From: Candidatus Kuenenia stuttgartensis
GTDB taxonomy: Bacteria; Planctomycetota; Planctomycetia; Pirellulales; UBA1268
NCBI GenBank assembly: GCA_945897435.1
Contig: CAMDFJ010000009.1
Span: forward strand, 1 to 47,239
Length of the DNA: 47,239 nucleotides
Direction of reading: 5' to 3'
Shown here: one piece after another, positions 1 through 7,749 of the stretch
Position numbering within the stretch: position 1 is the first letter of the stretch
How the letters are laid out: the number at the start of each line of letters is the position of its first letter
Program-made: the position numbers and the translations under genes
Notes under the pieces: model-generated
The model's database searches: none
Told to the model about the DNA's origin: nothing
Seen by the model: the letters and a program-made list of their open reading frames with translations, nothing else

Positions 1-64
1 TGCCTGCCGATCTGGTTCCCTTCCTTCGGCCCGAGCCATCCAGGCCATCCGAACCATCCAGGCC

Positions 65-1285
65 ATGAGTCGCTCTGTCTTCACCGCTCCGATTCCCCTG
101 CCGGCGCCTGAGCTCGGAATCAGAGCGGGCCTTTTCGCAGGAATCGCCTGCCTGCTCATGGCCGGCTCGATGCTGGCGGAGGAGGAGCCGCGACAGCCCC
201 CACGTCGGCCAGACGGCCTGCTCGAATGCTGCAACTCAAGCCATGCATCGGTGACGGCAGAGAGTCTTTCAGACCAACGCTGTGTCTGGCGGCTGCCCGA
301 CGGAAGCCTGCTCGACACAGAGACCGATTCGCTGCTCACCTGGGGCACGTGCCCTCCATGGCCGGTGGGTTCCCACCTGCTCCTCGTGGACGGGGGCGTC
401 GTCGCCGGCAGGCTCGAATCGATCGACGACGGTCGAATCACGATCCGTTCCCCCGTGGTCGGGCGAATGTCTCTCCCGCGGAACGCCGTCGCCGGCTACC
501 GAGGCACCGCGGCCAGCCGGCCGCCGATTGCGGCCGAGGGCCCTGTCGTGGATCTCGCCAACGGCGACCGGATCATGGCCCGCTCGATCAGCGCCCGAGA
601 TGGAATCGCCTCGCTTTCCTGGCAGGGGGGCGTTGTCTCGATCCCCCTGGAGCGGATCCATGCATTCGATCTGACTGGCATCCCGCCCGCCGTTTCGCGT
701 TCTGCGGTGACAACGGTCCGCGTCGCACTCGTCGATGGCTCCCGTGGACCTCTCTCCCTGTTTGGCGAGGCCACGCCGGTGGACCGCGTGCTGGCGATCC
801 GTGTCGATGGTGGCTGCGGGATCGACCTCACCTCGCTCGAACCGATTGACATCAGTGGTCTCGACAACGCGGGTTCGCGGGCCGGGCTCAGCCGCGGCCG
901 CACGCTCTCCGGGGCACCGCCCGAGATCGGTGGCCGGAGCGGGTTCAGCGGGCTTGGCATCCGATCTCGGGCAACGATCAGATATCGGTTCGAGTCGCCA
1001 ATCGTCCGCTTTGAATCGAGCCTGGCGATCGATGACGCTGCAAAACCGGGGGGACGGGCCATGGTCCGGGTGATCGCCCGCTCCATCGACGGCGACCGCC
1101 GGCAGGCATTCGCATCCGCTGTGATCCAGGCGGGCGATCCGCCGATCGGGATTCGCGTCGATCTCGACCAGGCTCGGGAAATCGATCTGGTCGTCGAGGC
1201 GGTCGAGGCGGAGGACGATCCCGTCGACACCTTTTGGCTCGACCCCCTGGTGATCGCATCGCGCCGCGTCAGTGCTGCTCCCTGA
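65..1285 (+). CDS. Secreted protein with NPCBM-like C-terminal domain, unknown function
   Basis: I do not recognise a specific function. The 406-residue product has a hydrophobic stretch at about residues 24-38 that could be a signal peptide or anchor. The middle part (about 105-205) has two short beta-rich units resembling the domain in planctomycete secreted proteins that reads LANGDRI followed by IPLERIHAF. The last 110 residues alternate beta-strands and end in FWLDPLVI, the pattern of an NPCBM-type (novel putative carbohydrate-binding module) domain. This suggests an extracytoplasmic protein that binds glycans, which is inference. The ATG at 65 has no clear Shine-Dalgarno; a second ATG at 158 would remove part of the signal-like segment and is less likely. 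A downstream ABC permease gene follows after 21 bases. Confidence 0.6.
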   Translation: MSRSVFTAPIPLPAPELGIRAGLFAGIACLLMAGSMLAEEEPRQPPRRPDGLLECCNSSHASVTAESLSDQRCVWRLPDGSLLDTETDSLLTWGTCPPWPVGSHLLLVDGGVVAGRLESIDDGRITIRSPVVGRMSLPRNAVAGYRGTAASRPPIAAEGPVVDLANGDRIMARSISARDGIASLSWQGGVVSIPLERIHAFDLTGIPPAVSRSAVTTVRVALVDGSRGPLSLFGEATPVDRVLAIRVDGGCGIDLTSLEPIDISGLDNAGSRAGLSRGRTLSGAPPEIGGRSGFSGLGIRSRATIRYRFESPIVRFESSLAIDDAAKPGGRAMVRVIARSIDGDRRQAFASAVIQAGDPPIGIRVDLDQAREIDLVVEAVEAEDDPVDTFWLDPLVIASRRVSAAP

Positions 1286-1294
1286 GACTCGGGC

Positions 1295-1300
1295 TACAAT
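1295..1300 (+). promoter_or_regulatory. Candidate -10 box directly before the ABC permease gene (leaderless type)
   Basis: TACAAT lies exactly six bases before the ATG at 1307, which has no usable Shine-Dalgarno. Transcription from this box would start at or next to the start codon. No good -35 hexamer is visible 16-18 bases upstream. Confidence 0.4.
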
Positions 1301-1306
1301 CGAGAG

Positions 1307-2443
1307 ATGCTCTGGATTGCCTGGAAGATGCTGATCGGAAACCGGGTGAAATACCTCGGCATCGTTTTCGGCGTGGTGTTCGCCGCGCTGCTGATCGCCC
1401 AGCAGGCCTCGACCTTCTGCGGACTGATGCTGCTGACGATCAGCCAGATTCGTGATGCCGCCGGTCCGGACATCTGGGTCATGGACCGGAAGGTGCAGTT
1501 TGTCGACGACATCAAACCGCTGTCGGACACCGAACTTTTTCGGGTCAAGGGAGTTCCCGGCGTCGAATGGGCCGTCCGATTTTTCAAGGGGATCGCCCGG
1601 GCCCGACTGGAGGAGGGGAGCTACGAACAGGTGATCCTGCTGGGACTCGACGACGCCACGCTCGTGGGTGCCCCGCAGGGGATATTCATGGGATCGATCG
1701 CCGACCTGCGGAAGCCAGATGCCGTGATCATCGACGATGCCGGCTACAAGCGGATCTGGCCGGGTGAGCCCTACCGGATCGGAAGGACTTTCGAGATGAA
1801 CGATCACCGGGCGGTGCTCGTCGGGATCACGACCGCCAGCCGCACGTTCCAGAGTTTTCCCATCATCTACACCCGCTACAGCCAGGCGGTCCGGTTCGCA
1901 CCGCCCGAACGCAAGGTGCTCTCCTTCGTGCTCGCGGAACCGGCTGCCGGGGTGCCATCCGCCGAGGTCTGCCGCCGGATCGAGGCCCAGACGGGCCTCC
2001 AGGCACTGACCCACGACCAGTTCATCTGGAAGACGATCGACTATTACCTCGCCAAGACGGGTATTCCGGTGAACTTCGGGATCACGGTGTTTCTCGGATT
2101 CCTCGTCGGTACGGCGATCGCCGGACAGACCTTCTACCTTTTCACCGTGGAGAACATCCGCCAGTTCGGCGCCCTCAAGGCGATGGGCACGAGCAACTGG
2201 ACGATCCTGTTGATGGTGCTCTCGCAGGCAGTCCAGGTCGGAGTCGTCGGCTACGGCATCGGCGTCGGACTGGCGGCGCTCTTCGGCCTCTCCACCCGCG
2301 GACTCGTGCGACTCGCCTTCTACATGCCCTGGCAGGTGCTGGCGATCACCGCCGCCGCAGTCTTCGCCATCGTGCTGCTCGCCAGCCTGCTCTCGATCCG
2401 ACGCGTGCTCGTGGTCGATCCGGCGATCGTGTTTCGAGGCTGA
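1307..2443 (+). CDS. ABC transporter permease, FtsX/MacB fold, DevC-like
   Basis: Integral membrane permease of an ABC system, 378 residues. One hydrophobic helix is near the N-terminus (about 14-40), a large periplasmic region follows to about residue 255, and three helices lie at about 255-275, 300-335 and 340-365. This one-plus-three layout is that of MacB/FtsX/DevC permeases. The C-terminus ends in SIRRVLVVDPAIVFRG, the usual terminal motif of the family. The ATPase gene follows after 19 bases, and an HlyD-type adaptor is encoded 2.1 kb downstream, giving a DevBCA-like set. In cyanobacteria DevBCA exports glycolipids; the substrate here cannot be told. Confidence 0.88.
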   Translation: MLWIAWKMLIGNRVKYLGIVFGVVFAALLIAQQASTFCGLMLLTISQIRDAAGPDIWVMDRKVQFVDDIKPLSDTELFRVKGVPGVEWAVRFFKGIARARLEEGSYEQVILLGLDDATLVGAPQGIFMGSIADLRKPDAVIIDDAGYKRIWPGEPYRIGRTFEMNDHRAVLVGITTASRTFQSFPIIYTRYSQAVRFAPPERKVLSFVLAEPAAGVPSAEVCRRIEAQTGLQALTHDQFIWKTIDYYLAKTGIPVNFGITVFLGFLVGTAIAGQTFYLFTVENIRQFGALKAMGTSNWTILLMVLSQAVQVGVVGYGIGVGLAALFGLSTRGLVRLAFYMPWQVLAITAAAVFAIVLLASLLSIRRVLVVDPAIVFRG

Positions 2444-2462
2444 TCCCGCTGGGGACTCAACC

Positions 2463-3218
2463 ATGCAGAAGCCAGAATCCTCCGATGCAGCGGCGACAGG
2501 CGATCTGGCGGTGCGGGTTCGCGGCGTCACGAAGGAGTTTGGCAGCGGCGGTTCCCTGACCCGGGCCCTCCGCGGTGTCGATCTCGACGTGCCCTACGGC
2601 GAGATGCTGATGCTCGTCGGGCCCAGCGGCTGCGGCAAGACGACGCTGGTGTCGATCGTGGCCGGAACCCTCCAACCGACCGCCGGTGAGGTGACGGTGC
2701 TGGGGCTCGACCTCGTGGCGATGGGCAACGGCCGCAAGGTGCGGTTCCGCCGCGACAACGTCGGCTTCGTTTTCCAGGCCTTCAATCTCCTGCCCGCTCT
2801 CAGCGCCGCCGAAAACGCCGCCGTCCCACTGCTGATCGCCGGCTGGCGTCGGGCCGACGCGATCGAGGTTGCCAGCGAGATCCTCGAGACGCTCGGCCTC
2901 GGCGACCGACTGACGAACCTGCCGAGTGAGCTCTCGGGCGGTCAGCAGCAGCGGGTCGCGATCGCACGGGCGCTCGTCCACGAGCCCAGGATCCTGGTCT
3001 GCGACGAGCCCACCAGCGCCCTCGACGCCGAAAACGGCAGGATCACGATGGAATTGATCGAGCGGATCGCGGTCCAGCCCGGACGGGCGGTGATCGTGGT
3101 GACCCACGATGCCCGGGTCTACTCCTTCGCCGACCGGATCGCCTCGATGGAGGACGGCAGGATCGTTTCGATTGAAGCGGGCCCCCACAACTCCACGGAC
3201 GCTGCGGTTCCTCGGTGA
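2463..3218 (+). CDS. ABC transporter ATP-binding protein, DevA/LolD-like
   Basis: Cytoplasmic ATPase of the adjacent permease, 251 residues. Visible motifs are the Walker A loop GPSGCGKTT, a Q-loop in GFVFQAFNLLPALS, the signature LSGGQQQRVAIARAL, Walker B with the catalytic Glu in ILVCDEPTSALD, and the switch His in VVTHDARV. The first 15 residues are a non-conserved extension. These features place it in the MacB/LolD/DevA branch of ATPases, which pair with FtsX-type permeases, in agreement with the gene just upstream. The inositol-phosphate synthase gene starts 81 bases downstream. Confidence 0.92.
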   Translation: MQKPESSDAAATGDLAVRVRGVTKEFGSGGSLTRALRGVDLDVPYGEMLMLVGPSGCGKTTLVSIVAGTLQPTAGEVTVLGLDLVAMGNGRKVRFRRDNVGFVFQAFNLLPALSAAENAAVPLLIAGWRRADAIEVASEILETLGLGDRLTNLPSELSGGQQQRVAIARALVHEPRILVCDEPTSALDAENGRITMELIERIAVQPGRAVIVVTHDARVYSFADRIASMEDGRIVSIEAGPHNSTDAAVPR

Positions 3219-3299
3219 CGGATCCCGACGGGCGGCGACCCCGACGCTGTTTCGGCCTGCTTGACGCCGTCGGTGGATGCGACTACCACTCCATGCATC

Positions 3300-4520
3300 A
3301 TGGCTGACAAACGTCTCGGACTCTGGCTGATCGGTGCAAAGGGTGGCATCGCCACCACGCTGCTCTGCGGGCTCGCCAGCCTGCGTCGCGGAGCGATCGC
3401 CCCGATCGGCCTGCTCACCGAACTCGAGCCCTTCACCCGGCTTGGCCTCGTCGACTTCGCCGACATCGTCGTCGGCGGCCACGACATCCGTGGCGGCCGC
3501 CTCGGCGACGAGGCCCGGCGGATGTGGACCGAGAGCCGGGCGATCACGCCCGAACTGCTCGACAACGCGACCGACTATTTCGCCGAGGTGGAGACGCGGA
3601 TCCGGCCGGGCACCGTCGTCGCCACGGGCGATCGGATCCGCAGCCTCGCCGACGACGCGGCGGCGACGATCGTCGAGACCCCACGGGGGGCGATCTCCCG
3701 GATCCGTGCCGACATCGAGGCCTTCGCTGCGGCCGAGCGGCTCGACCGCCTGGTGGTGGTGAATATCGCCTCGACCGAGCCACCCCCGAGCCGCCCGATC
3801 CCCGCCGACTTCGCCGAGTTGGATCCGCTCCTCGACGACGCCGCCCAATGCCCGCTGCCCGCCAGCAGCCTCTACTTCATCGCGGCCGTCGAGGCGGGGG
3901 CGTCGTATGTCAATTTCACCCCTTCGGCAGGCTCCACGCCCGCCTGCCTGCAGCAATTGGCGATCGAGCGGCAGATCGCCCACGCCGGCTGCGACGGCAA
4001 GACCGGTGAGACGCTGCTCAAGAGCGTGCTCGCTCCGATGTTCGCCGCCCGCAACCTCGAGGTGATGAGTTGGGTGGGGCACAACATCTTCGGCAACATG
4101 GATGGCAAGGTGCTCGATGACCCGCGCAACAAGGCCGCCAAGGTCCGCAGCAAGGACCACCTGCTGGCCAGCATTCTCGGCTACCCGCCCCAGACACACG
4201 TCTCGATCGAGTACATCCAGAGCCTCGGCGACTGGAAGACGGCCTGGGACCATATCCACTTCCGCGGCTTCCTCGGCACACCGATGACGCTGCAATTCAC
4301 CTGGCAGGGCTGTGATTCGATCCTCGCGGCCCCGCTCGTGCTCGACCTCGTTCGGCTCATCGACCGGGCCCGTCGGGCCGGGGAGTACGGCGGCCTTGCC
4401 TGGCTGGCCTGCTTCTTCAAGAGTCCGATCGGTGTGTCGGAGCAGGATTTCTCCAGGCAGTTCCAGTTGCTCGAGGATTGGGCGCGGGGGCAGTCCGCGG
4501 GAGCAGGGCATGGCGGCTGA
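3300..4520 (+). CDS. ino1: Myo-inositol-1-phosphate synthase
   Basis: Converts glucose 6-phosphate to 1D-myo-inositol 3-phosphate with bound NAD; cytosolic; 406 residues. The N-terminus shows a Rossmann loop (IGAKGGIATTLL). The family core is clear: NFTPSAGSTPACL, the lysine-rich active site in GHNIFGNMDGKVLDDP and KVRSKDHLL, and the C-terminal LQFTWQGCDSILAAPLVLDL. The ATG at 3300 is preferred to an in-frame upstream codon at 3261 because the fold starts at residue 6. It sits between the ATPase and the adaptor gene of the ABC system and only 27 bases before the latter. This suggests, but does not show, that inositol phosphate feeds a lipid or compatible solute handled by the exporter. Confidence 0.93.
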   Translation: MADKRLGLWLIGAKGGIATTLLCGLASLRRGAIAPIGLLTELEPFTRLGLVDFADIVVGGHDIRGGRLGDEARRMWTESRAITPELLDNATDYFAEVETRIRPGTVVATGDRIRSLADDAAATIVETPRGAISRIRADIEAFAAAERLDRLVVVNIASTEPPPSRPIPADFAELDPLLDDAAQCPLPASSLYFIAAVEAGASYVNFTPSAGSTPACLQQLAIERQIAHAGCDGKTGETLLKSVLAPMFAARNLEVMSWVGHNIFGNMDGKVLDDPRNKAAKVRSKDHLLASILGYPPQTHVSIEYIQSLGDWKTAWDHIHFRGFLGTPMTLQFTWQGCDSILAAPLVLDLVRLIDRARRAGEYGGLAWLACFFKSPIGVSEQDFSRQFQLLEDWARGQSAGAGHGG

Positions 4521-4534
4521 TCGCCGTCTTGGCA

Positions 4535-4540
4535 TACGAT
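4535..4540 (+). promoter_or_regulatory. Candidate -10 box directly before the HlyD-type gene (leaderless type)
   Basis: TACGAT ends seven bases before the ATG at 4548. No Shine-Dalgarno precedes that ATG. The same hexamer forms the -10 of the well-supported fdxA promoter at 18217. No convincing -35 is seen. Confidence 0.35.
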
Positions 4541-4547
4541 ATTCCGC

Positions 4548-5687
4548 ATGGCAGCAGTCCCCTCGGAAGTTTCCGATCCGCCGCGTCGCCGCATCAGGCG
4601 GCGGAGTTTCGCCGATATTCTTACCCAGGTCGGACTGCCGATCGTGGCGTTGTCTCTGCTCGGCTTCGCCTGCTGGTATGTCTGGACCACCCGCCGGGTG
4701 ACGTCAAACCCGCCACCTCCAATCGAGCCGGCCCACAGTCCCTTCGCCGACGCGCTTGCGGCCTCGGGCCTGGTCGAGCCGCAGACGGAGAATATCGCCG
4801 TCGGCTCGGCCACGGCGGGCGTTGTCGTCCAGGTGCTGGTCAAGGTCGGCGACTCGGTCGAACCGGGAACACCTCTCTTCCGGCTCGACGACCGGCAGCT
4901 GCGGGCCGATCTCGCGGTGCGACGGTCGGTGGTATCGCAGGCCAAGAGCGAGCTTGTCCGGCTCGAGGCGGAGCCGCGCAAGGAAAAGATTCCTGTGCTC
5001 GCCGCCCAGGTCAACGAGGCCCAGGCCACGGTGCTCCGCGAGGCGGACTCCCTCAGGCGGGCCGAGGAGACCTTCGCCCGCAAGGTGACCACGGAACAGG
5101 ACCTGATCGCCCGTCGAGAGGCCTACGCCGGGGCCGAGGCGAATCTGGAGCGAACCCAGGCCGATCTCGCGCTCCTGCAGGCAGGTTCCTGGGAGTACGA
5201 CCGGGATGTGACGCGGACTGCGATCGCCAAGGCCGAGGCGGAGGTGGCCAAGATCGAGACCGATCTTGATCGGCTGATCGTCCGGGCACAGGTGGCAAGC
5301 CGGATTCTGCAGCTCAACGTTCGGCCCGGCGAGTTCGTGGGGGCACCGCCAGGACAGCCGCTGGTGATCCTCGGCGACGTCGAGCGTCTGCATGTGCGGG
5401 TCGATATCGACGAATACGACATCGCACGCTTCAATCCGGCCGCGAAGGCCTCTGCCGTGCCGCGGGGCAGCCTGCAGACGAGGTATCCGCTGGAGTTCGT
5501 CAGGGTCGAGCCGTTCGTGGTTCCCAAGAAATCGCTCACCGGCGAGACCACCGAGCGGGTCGACACCCGTGTGCTGCAGGTGATCTACGTCTGCGAGCCC
5601 TCCGAACTCCCACCGCTGTACGTCGGCCAGCAGGTCGAGGTGTACATCGACGCCACCCAGCCGACTTCGGGACAGGCCACTCCGTAG
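4548..5687 (+). CDS. HlyD-family periplasmic adaptor, DevB-like
   Basis: Membrane-fusion (adaptor) subunit of a tripartite or ABC exporter, 379 residues. A basic N-terminus (PPRRRIRRR) is followed by one membrane anchor at about residues 24-45. A split lipoyl/biotinyl-like domain comes next (VLVKVGDSVEPGTPLFRLDD), then a coiled-coil hairpin at about 125-225, the second lipoyl half (LNVRPGEFV), and a beta-barrel domain with the family sequence RVDIDEYDIARF. It most likely works with the permease and ATPase encoded at 1307-3218. Its separation from them by the inositol synthase gene is unusual for a DevBCA-type set. Confidence 0.88.
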   Translation: MAAVPSEVSDPPRRRIRRRSFADILTQVGLPIVALSLLGFACWYVWTTRRVTSNPPPPIEPAHSPFADALAASGLVEPQTENIAVGSATAGVVVQVLVKVGDSVEPGTPLFRLDDRQLRADLAVRRSVVSQAKSELVRLEAEPRKEKIPVLAAQVNEAQATVLREADSLRRAEETFARKVTTEQDLIARREAYAGAEANLERTQADLALLQAGSWEYDRDVTRTAIAKAEAEVAKIETDLDRLIVRAQVASRILQLNVRPGEFVGAPPGQPLVILGDVERLHVRVDIDEYDIARFNPAAKASAVPRGSLQTRYPLEFVRVEPFVVPKKSLTGETTERVDTRVLQVIYVCEPSELPPLYVGQQVEVYIDATQPTSGQATP

Positions 5688-5689
5688 GT

Positions 5690-5709
5690 TGACAGGCTTT
5701 CGTCTGTCA
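5690..5709 (+). terminator. Weak hairpin after the adaptor gene
   Basis: TGACAG and CTGTCA form a 6-bp stem with an 8-base loop, two bases after the adaptor stop codon. No T tract follows, so it is at best a factor-dependent or partial terminator. Confidence 0.3.
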
Positions 5710-5768
5710 CTGAATCACAAACGCCAGCGGCAGGCCGGAATGGCGGAGTCATCACGAAGAGAATTTTC

Positions 5769-6137
5769 ATGCCGATCATCCTGGCGTCCCTGGTCGTGAA
5801 CGTGCTCGTCGCCGGTTTCTTCGGCCTTGCGGCCGGGTTCAGCCTCAACTCGATACTCCCGAAGCTCGACGTCGTGTTTGGGCCGGACACGCCCTCGCGA
5901 CGAATCCTGGCGTGCCTCTATCTGGCAATCGCCGTTGCAAGCGCGGTGGCTTTGCTCGTCGTGCCGCTGCGGATGGGTATTGTTGTGGTGCTCTTGCCGC
6001 TCCAGATTCTCTATAAAACGCTGACCGTTTTTTTTGTCGCGGATTGGAAAAATCCTGTTCCGTGGTGGAATCTGGTCATCAGTGCGCTCCATGCGACATC
6101 GCTTTGGATTGCCTTCTCGGGCCAGGGGATCAAATAG
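5769..6137 (+). CDS. Small hypothetical membrane protein
   Basis: A 122-residue hydrophobic protein of unknown function. About four membrane helices can be drawn at residues 3-27, 45-63, 66-88 and 97-117, with short loops. No catalytic motif is seen. The start has no strong Shine-Dalgarno. Codon use (G/C at third positions) matches its neighbours and the hydrophobic pattern is regular, which supports a real gene. It stands alone between the adaptor gene and a PAP2-like gene, with 81 and 168 bases of spacer. Confidence 0.6.
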   Translation: MPIILASLVVNVLVAGFFGLAAGFSLNSILPKLDVVFGPDTPSRRILACLYLAIAVASAVALLVVPLRMGIVVVLLPLQILYKTLTVFFVADWKNPVPWWNLVISALHATSLWIAFSGQGIK

Positions 6138-6305
6138 CCGGCGACGAGTTGCCGCTTGAACCACCGCCCGTCTCTCCCGCTCGCGGACAGCCGACCGCGG
6201 CCTTCAAGGTCTCCCGGCAGCAGATTCGGGCTGGGTTCCTGCTGGAATCGAGCCTGAAATCGCCCTTGCAGGGGGGTCGGGGGGCTGGGACAGTCTCCGG
6301 TGATC

Positions 6306-7739
6306 ATGTCCCAGGCCGCCCCCAGCATTCCCGAGCCCCTTCAGCGATCCCGCCGTCCGCGGGACCGGGCCGGAGTGTTTCTGCGGATCTGGTGCGCGGT
6401 CAGCATGGCCGTCCCGATTCCCGCGCCTGCCTGGGCCGATGAACTCCTGCCGCTGCCCTCGGTAGTGGGTCCCGGGCAATCGCCCTCGGAGGAGGCACCG
6501 ACGCCACCCCCTGCCGCATCGCAGGGCACGTTCCTTCCCAGCCAGAACGGCCGCCTGCTCTGGAGTCAGACCCTTGCCACCGTCTCCAGCGACTGGCCGA
6601 TCATGCGGACGGTCGAGCCAGACTTCGCGTCACTGCCACCCCGCGCCGGCCTGATCGAGTCGGCATGGGTCGAGCCGCCCGCCGAGTCAGCAACATCAGG
6701 CAGCCTCGCGGTGGCACCGACCTGGCCGCCGAAGCGACAGCGTGTCGTGGTTCATGTGACGCCCGCCGTGAACGGGGCCTGGATCGACGCCGTCGTGGAA
6801 ACCCAGTCGATTGCGGAGGCCCATGCCGATGCAGGGCCGGGCCGCGTGACGCTCACCGGTGGATGGCAAACCGTGGCCGGCAGCGGCTCTGAAACGAACA
6901 TTTCCGCCCGCCTCGCGGCCAGGATGGCGCCGGGCGTCGAGCCGATCTATTCGTTGCCGTCGCTCGACGGCCAGTTGGAGACCGCATCATCCAACGAGCC
7001 CCCCTGGGCAGACAGCAACCACCCGCGAATGGCTCGGTTCGGCTACAAGGTGCTCGAGGACTATCGAAACTTCTACTCCTGCGAGAGCCTCGTCTGCCTG
7101 ACGGGCGCCTTCGGCGCCGGCGCCCTGATGGCGAACACCGGGTTCGACACGACCATGCAGGCGGCCTGGCAGGAGAGTGTCGTTCCGACCGATCTGGGGA
7201 CGTTTTTCAAGGGCTGCAAGGACATCGGCGAGGGTCGTTACGCCCTCGGTGTGTTCGGTGCCGCGGCCCTGACCGGCCTCGTCTTCGAGGGCCGGCCGTC
7301 TGGCGACATCGTCGGCGAGTGGGGCTCTCGATCGCTGCGGATGTTCATCGTCGGGGCCCCGCCGGTCTATGTGCTGCAGCTCGCGACGGGCGCCTCACGG
7401 CCGCTGGAAAACAGAGGCAGTCAGTGGAAGTCGTTCAACGACGACAACGGTGTCAGCGGCCACGCCTTCGTGGGAGCGATCCCGTTCCTCGCGGCTGCCG
7501 ACATGGTCGAGAGCCCGCTGCTCAAGGGCACGCTCTACGTCTGCTCGACCTTCGTCGGCTTCTCGCGGATGACGACCGATTCCCACTATCCGTCGCAGGT
7601 ATTCCTCGGCTGGTATCTGGCCTGGGCAAGTTCCCGGGCAGTCAGCCGGACGGAGATGCACTTCGCCGGGATGGAGGTCAGCGTCGTGCCGCTGCCAATC
7701 GCCGATATGGGCGGCCTGGCTGTCGAGGGCCGCTGGTGA
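6306..7739 (+). CDS. PAP2-superfamily protein with altered third active-site motif
   Basis: Secreted or membrane-associated phosphatase-like protein of 477 residues. A signal-like segment ends near APAWADEL (about residue 45). The first 230 residues are beta-rich and unassigned. The C-terminal half carries the PAP2 fold with motif 2 as SGHAF (S384, H386) and motif 3 as SRMTTDSHYPSQ (S420, R421, H427). In PAP2 enzymes motif 3 is SR-x5-H-x3-D; here the last position is Gln431. Motif 1 (K-x6-RP) is not clear, although ASRPLENRG is present. The family removes phosphate from lipid phosphates or similar substrates; activity here is uncertain. ATG at 6306 is taken rather than GTG at 6300. Confidence 0.75.
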   Translation: MSQAAPSIPEPLQRSRRPRDRAGVFLRIWCAVSMAVPIPAPAWADELLPLPSVVGPGQSPSEEAPTPPPAASQGTFLPSQNGRLLWSQTLATVSSDWPIMRTVEPDFASLPPRAGLIESAWVEPPAESATSGSLAVAPTWPPKRQRVVVHVTPAVNGAWIDAVVETQSIAEAHADAGPGRVTLTGGWQTVAGSGSETNISARLAARMAPGVEPIYSLPSLDGQLETASSNEPPWADSNHPRMARFGYKVLEDYRNFYSCESLVCLTGAFGAGALMANTGFDTTMQAAWQESVVPTDLGTFFKGCKDIGEGRYALGVFGAAALTGLVFEGRPSGDIVGEWGSRSLRMFIVGAPPVYVLQLATGASRPLENRGSQWKSFNDDNGVSGHAFVGAIPFLAAADMVESPLLKGTLYVCSTFVGFSRMTTDSHYPSQVFLGWYLAWASSRAVSRTEMHFAGMEVSVVPLPIADMGGLAVEGRW

Positions 7740-7749
7740 CGCCGGGGCC

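Noticed and set aside
269-4535. Long open frames on the minus strand (269-2530 and 2457-4535) opposite the first four genes
   Set aside because: They lie antisense to genes with clear domains, show Arg/Asp/Gly-rich composition typical of reverse-frame translation at high GC, and have no motif.
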